This document shows positions 60,001 through 64,000 of a DNA stretch of 64,000 nt, in pieces (position 1 is the first letter of the stretch; each line of letters begins with the position of its first letter). Position numbers and translations under genes: made by a program. The DNA is from Rhynchospora pubera (Eukaryota > Streptophyta > Magnoliopsida > Poales > Cyperaceae). The notes under the pieces are model-generated. The model was given only the letters and a program-made list of their open reading frames with translations, was not told the origin of the DNA and made no database searches. The DNA lies in NCBI GenBank assembly GCA_028095005.1, contig CM051460.1, positions 83,097,676-83,161,675 on the forward strand. The letters are read 5' to 3'.

Positions 60001-62711
60001 ACAAAAAACTGATACCCTTGTCTGTACCTGTTCTTCTTGTAGGTTTGATGGTAGAAAGCTGCAAGCAAAGCCACTTTGAGCAAGCTGACCTTGTGGCATC
60101 TTATTTTTAGTCTCATTTCATAATTTTATTAGTGTCAAACAAATAAAAGATCAAATATATTGTCATTACTACGTGTATTAAATTCGTCTTATTATAAAAG
60201 TCATGAGTGGTTATGCATTTCAGTACAAAATAGTCAACATCTTATGGTATATTAATTGCCAGAAGGACCAAAAGTCTGTAAAATTTTTAAATAGGGAGCA
60301 ATGCTCGAAGTGGACTCCTGCAAAGAAACAAATTCTGTGAGCTTCTAAAGTCTGAAGCTTGAGTTTATTTAAAATATTCTCAAATGGATGGACTCAAGGA
60401 GTACTATTGAGTTAGAACTTAGATGTGATGAACTTAAAGCTGTGAGCTATGTTTGCTTAGTGGGTAGGCCAGGAATGCCTTACTTCTATGACCATATGTG
60501 TAAATTGATGTAGTTTTAGATGATGCTTTAGAATTAGATCATGTAGTTTGTTCCTGCAGATATTAACAAAAAGATCGTCAGAGGAAGGGTTTACTGAAGA
60601 AGAGGCTGACAGTGATGAGGAAAGCGAAGGGACCACAATTGAAGGATATTCTAATGACGAGGACAGTGAAGGGACCACGTCTGAAGAGTATTCTAATGAC
60701 GAGGACAGTGAAGCCTCATCAAATACAGAAGATACAGCCTGGAAGATGAATCCAACTCTCAATAACATTGATTTAACCTTAAGGGAGGGCTTAGGGCGGG
60801 CCAATGAAGACCCTGGTATCTTTTTTTGGATCCCAATATCTGATATCTTCGAGCATTCTGATCAGACTTGCCTTGATGGCGAGCCTGGTTGTTGGTGGGA
60901 AGGTATTACACAGTTTAAGCATAATAAATCCTGGAAATTCATGTACTGCTATCATTGCAACAAGTCATTCCTAGATTGGGAGTCCCATATGTTGCATATG
61001 GAGCATGAGCACCAACTTGGAATTTCTTATGGTAAGTCTTGGTTCGTACCAATTGCTAAGAAAGAATTTAATTTCAGTCAAGTTGGTACAGAGAGTGATT
61101 TAGACATGGAGGGCTTTATCACTCTTGATCGTACTTATAGATGCTTTCTCGTGGATACCACAAAGTTCTACGAACTGGAAGTGAATGACAATGAGGAACT
61201 CGGTCTCAGAAAGCAAAAGCAATTCATGGATGTACTCAAGGGACTACAAGATCAAGTTAGTGTCATAAACTGTCTACTAAGTACCAAGAGGAAACACTTG
61301 AGGAGCTTGGAGGTTGTGCATTGCCTCCATGAAATACTGTTCAATGGATACCACTCCCTTGAATTACTTGTAACTTGGCTGCACAAGCTGTCTGTCAGTA
61401 AATCACATGTTGGCACCAGCCACATTTTCCAGTCACTATTTCTCTGTCGAGTTCTTCAGCAAGCTCAAGCTCCTTTAAGCAATGACACTGTTAAGCATGC
61501 TTTTGCACACATGCAGCATCTTCTTATCACTAAGGTTTTCTACTATCCCAAGCTACCAAAACACACATTGCTAACCCCTTGCACGGATTCTCATCTCTCT
61601 CTCATTTCCTTCTCACTGATTAGGCATTTTCTTTGCAGCTTTGTGAGCTAGATCGGAAAATTAAGAAATTAATTGTTCAAAAAGATAACTCATGGCGCCG
61701 TCTTTCTGAGCTTTCTGTCTGTGACTATAGATCGAAATTTTTGCCTTCTATTAGATCATTCATACATGTATGTAATCTTGATTTAATAATTTAGATGGAT
61801 CTGCCTTGCATGTGAAAACTATGTTCGAAACCCACCACTAAGTTATGTTTCTTTTGTGCAGGAAAAGTTTGGCATAGATGGGAACCTCTTCTCCAGCATA
61901 TGCAATGATATAAAGGTATGCATGACTCCTGGTAATTTTTTCAAGTTTTCTGCCTGTTAATGTAGGTTGTTTCTTACAGTGGGTCTCTGTATTTTTGAGT
62001 TGCAAACTTGGAGCACACTTTTGTACTGATGATTTATTTATTGTTCCATGGACTACCAATTAATTATTTGCAGAATTTGCTTTCAAATCTTGGCTACTTT
62101 GACCATATTGGTGTAACACACTACGATGTAGAAGAAGTATATCCTGGAAAAGTGAGTACCTGATGCAGGCCTCTTATGCTTTCAAATCTTTGCTACTTTG
62201 GCCATTTTTGTGTAACGCTTAACTCGAGTTTCTGTTTGGATAAAAAAAATGAGCAGGTGGTTATAAGCAGAATGAAGAGCAAATCACATTGGTGTTACGC
62301 TTATATTGGTCTTCATTTGAAACTTTGTGGTATGAATTCTGTGCTTATTTTAGTTTTTTGGTTTATCTCACAACCAGAAAATAATTTCTCATGGTTCTTA
62401 TGGTTTCTTAAGTTTACTATCATATGTATTCATATGTTTTTGTTTTCTCAGGTGAGTGGCTTACCACTGAAGATCACAATGAGAGATTTAGTGGCAGTGT
62501 TAGATTTGACGTGTTATCTAATTGGGATAAACCTGGCTTTCTATCAATTGGTAAGGTGTCATTTCATATCAAACCTAAGATCTCCAAATTTACCAGGAGT
62601 TATTTTGAGAATTCACTGGGACGTGCTGTTTCTTGTAAGTTACATGAGCTTCAGGAGAATTTGAACAACAAATTGCAGAGTGGTGATGTGACTGGAGAGG
62701 ACGAGTACTGA
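57001..62711 (+). CDS. DUF629-type protein related to plant ubiquitin-hydrolase-like proteins, 1279 residues
   Basis: Eleven exons: 57001-57790, 57907-58107, 58527-59605, 59685-59813, 59911-59982, 60560-61534, 61639-61767, 61862-61915, 62074-62151, 62257-62329 and 62452-62711. All phases agree; the one weak border is the donor GCG/GTTTGG at 59605. The ATG has an ACCATGG context. Residues about 50-165 repeat a helical unit (LLLSKPMVEALIKELEEL / LLLSKPIVAALMKELREL). Residues 320-440 follow the DUF629 pattern (AIKYWDALHH, SWKIHICPKPGC, VWKP) with a finger C377, C382, H395, H400. A second finger, C887, C890, H903, H908, lies after an acidic repeat. In plants DUF629 usually accompanies DUF627 and a ubiquitin-hydrolase domain; neither is seen here, so protease activity is not expected. 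The biochemical role is unknown. Confidence 0.75.
60626..60709 (+). repeat. Two-copy 42-bp coding tandem repeat
   Basis: In-frame 42-base units at 60626 and 60668 encode EGTTIEGYSNDEDS and EGTTSEEYSNDEDS, part of an acidic linker in exon 6 of the DUF629 gene. Confidence 0.85.
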
Positions 62712-63085
62712 TAATTTAGTTTCAAATAGTTGAAATTTTGGATCTGGTGCTATGGCAACTACTTTCTGTTTTCCTTTAATTTTGCAAGTTGTGCCTTGAT
62801 ACTTGTCATGTTTGCACTTATAAACAGTTTCCTTTGTTTATTCATAGTCTTCCTGTTAAATACTTTTCTTATTTCAAATAGATTCTGATAATTTTTTCAA
62901 GTAGGAAAGAGTTCGAGGGCATACAAAAGATTAACCCTAGATTTAACTGCTCAGCTCATTGTATTAGTTATGCATTTTTCAATTAGCTGAAGCAAGGAGC
63001 AAATTAAAAAAAAAAATCAATTCTCTTCTTTTTAGAAGCTTGAATTATTGTAATGTCTGTATTATTGTATGATTCATTTAGACTT

Positions 63086-63200
63086 TTTGCATGATCCAGA
63101 ACTAATCATGAGAGTGAAGTTTTAGATTTTACAGTGTTAATAGGATCGCTGCAAAAACCCTGCTATGTCTGGTAAAGGTTAATTGTGATTCCGATCGACA
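63086..63200. repeat. Repeat family R, copy 2 (partial)
   Basis: ATCCAGAACTAATCATGAGA, then GTGAAGTTTTAGATTTTACA and GGATCGCTGCAAAA, followed by GGTAAAGGTTAATTGTGATTC. It lacks the middle part found in copy 3. Confidence 0.6.
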
Positions 63201-63289
63201 TTGAAGTAGATCGTTTCGTGATAAATACAGATATTACTTTTTGTTTATTTGGATAACACATATTCTAAGGTTAATTTGTTAATTTGTGA

Positions 63290-63480
63290 TCCTGAACTAA
63301 TCATGAGAATGATTGGGACTGGGGCCGTGGCGAATGATATCCTTCCATATTAATCACAGGCTGCATAATAGCACAAAGAAATAATAAATGGTGAAGTTTT
63401 ATATTTTTACAATGTTGATTGGATCGCTGCAAACCCACTATGCCCGGTAAAGGTAAGCTGATTAGCTGTGATTCTGGTTG
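63290..63480. repeat. Repeat family R, copy 3 (uninterrupted)
   Basis: CTGAACTAATCATGAGAATG, GGGACTGGGGCCGTGG, TTAATCACAGGCTGCATAAT, then GGTGAAGTTTTATATTTTTAC and GGATCGCTGCAAAC. This is the counterpart, without the solo LTR, of 42946-44140. Confidence 0.65.
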
Positions 63481-64000
63481 ATAGAACTGGATGACGTCAT
63501 CGCTCATATTTTGTTTATATAAATAGTTCAATTCCATTACAATTCACAAATCCCTATCTAGTCTAGTCCTCCATATTACCCCCAAAAATGCTGGGTTCGA
63601 ATGTTGAAGACAACAATATTTGTTCGAAATTTATTTTACCGAGGTTTTAAAATGTGATTTGTGCGGTTTGTAATGCGGTGATAAAATGGTAATGCGGTAT
63701 GAACCAAAACGGCGATAAAATGAAAAAAAAAGGATTTTTATAAAAACCTGTACCTTACTTATTATTATTGAACCAAACAAAATAATAAAAATATTTGTAA
63801 ACTGACCAGTTCTAATGAAAACCGGACTGGCTGGTTTTATTTGGGTCGCAAACAGGCCGTTTTCTGGTTCGGTTTGGACTGGTGACCGGTTCACGATTGA
63901 ACACTTTTAACTGGACGGTTCGGTCCGATTTTCAAAACATTGATTGCATATCAATCAACACATATTTTGTCAGTTTCAAATATAAATTTAGTTATGCTAA

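Larger units (their letters stand above)
62712..64000. other. Intergenic DNA to the window end
   Basis: 3' UTR of the DUF629 gene, then no further gene. It contains two copies of repeat family R and, at 63590-63945, a GC-skewed patch (GCGGTTTG, GCGGTGATAAAATGG, CCGGTTCACGATTGAAC, GGTTCGGTCCGATTTTC) like that of a decayed repeat. Confidence 0.4.

Noticed and set aside
62176..62664. 162-codon open frame at the end of the DUF629 gene
   Set aside because: It reads through introns 9 and 10 in another frame; the spliced model explains the region with canonical borders.

Overview
The window looks like nuclear DNA of a flowering plant. It is AT-rich. It holds spliced genes with canonical GT-AG introns, a RACK1 gene with plant telo-box motifs in its leader, L1-type LINEs, Tourist-like MITEs, Helitrons, a solo LTR and many diverged repeats. 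I cannot place it more finely than angiosperm. There is no sign of prokaryotic or organellar DNA.

Host genes, left to right. (1) A tentative 3-exon gene for a 70-residue protein, minus strand, 164-1187. (2) A 4-exon minus-strand gene (15857-18958) for a 309-residue secreted-then-anchored type I membrane protein of the DUF7356 type. (3) A 4-exon minus-strand locus (20758-22420) in which a Copia-type Gag reading frame runs in frame into the C-terminal half of RACK1; all splice phases match and the frame is open for 380 residues. (4) The complete 5-exon RACK1 gene (25266-27407, 331 residues), which is the source of the partial duplicate. (5) A 5-exon minus-strand RING-H2 E3 ligase of the plant ZFP1 kind (coding 29230-34025, with a non-coding first exon near 36.6-36.8 kb). 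(6) An 11-exon plus-strand gene (57001-62711, 1279 residues) with two C2H2-like fingers of the DUF629 type, related to plant ubiquitin-hydrolase-like proteins but without the protease domain.

Mobile elements fill much of the rest. A full-length L1 LINE (4997-11581) is bounded by a perfect 15-bp target duplication, yet has a frameshift in ORF1 and three stops in ORF2. A second, 5'-truncated L1 on the minus strand (45888-50598) has a 17-bp target duplication. Three copies of one Tourist-like MITE have 3-bp target duplications. A 272-bp Helitron is complete, and a second Helitron is shown by its 3' end. A solo LTR (43055-43949) has a 5-bp target duplication. There is a small tRNA-derived SINE in an intron. 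Several foldback elements could form long hairpins, most clearly 55321-55709. In several places a related sequence elsewhere in the window preserves the insertion point without the insert, which confirms element boundaries.

The most unusual object is the Gag-RACK1 chimera. It is a DNA-level partial tandem duplication of RACK1, with introns kept, whose lost 5' exons are replaced by retrotransposon gag sequence without breaking the frame. The genes do not form a pathway: RACK1 is a ribosomal scaffold, the RING and DUF629 proteins are loosely linked to ubiquitin biology, and the neighbourhood looks accidental.
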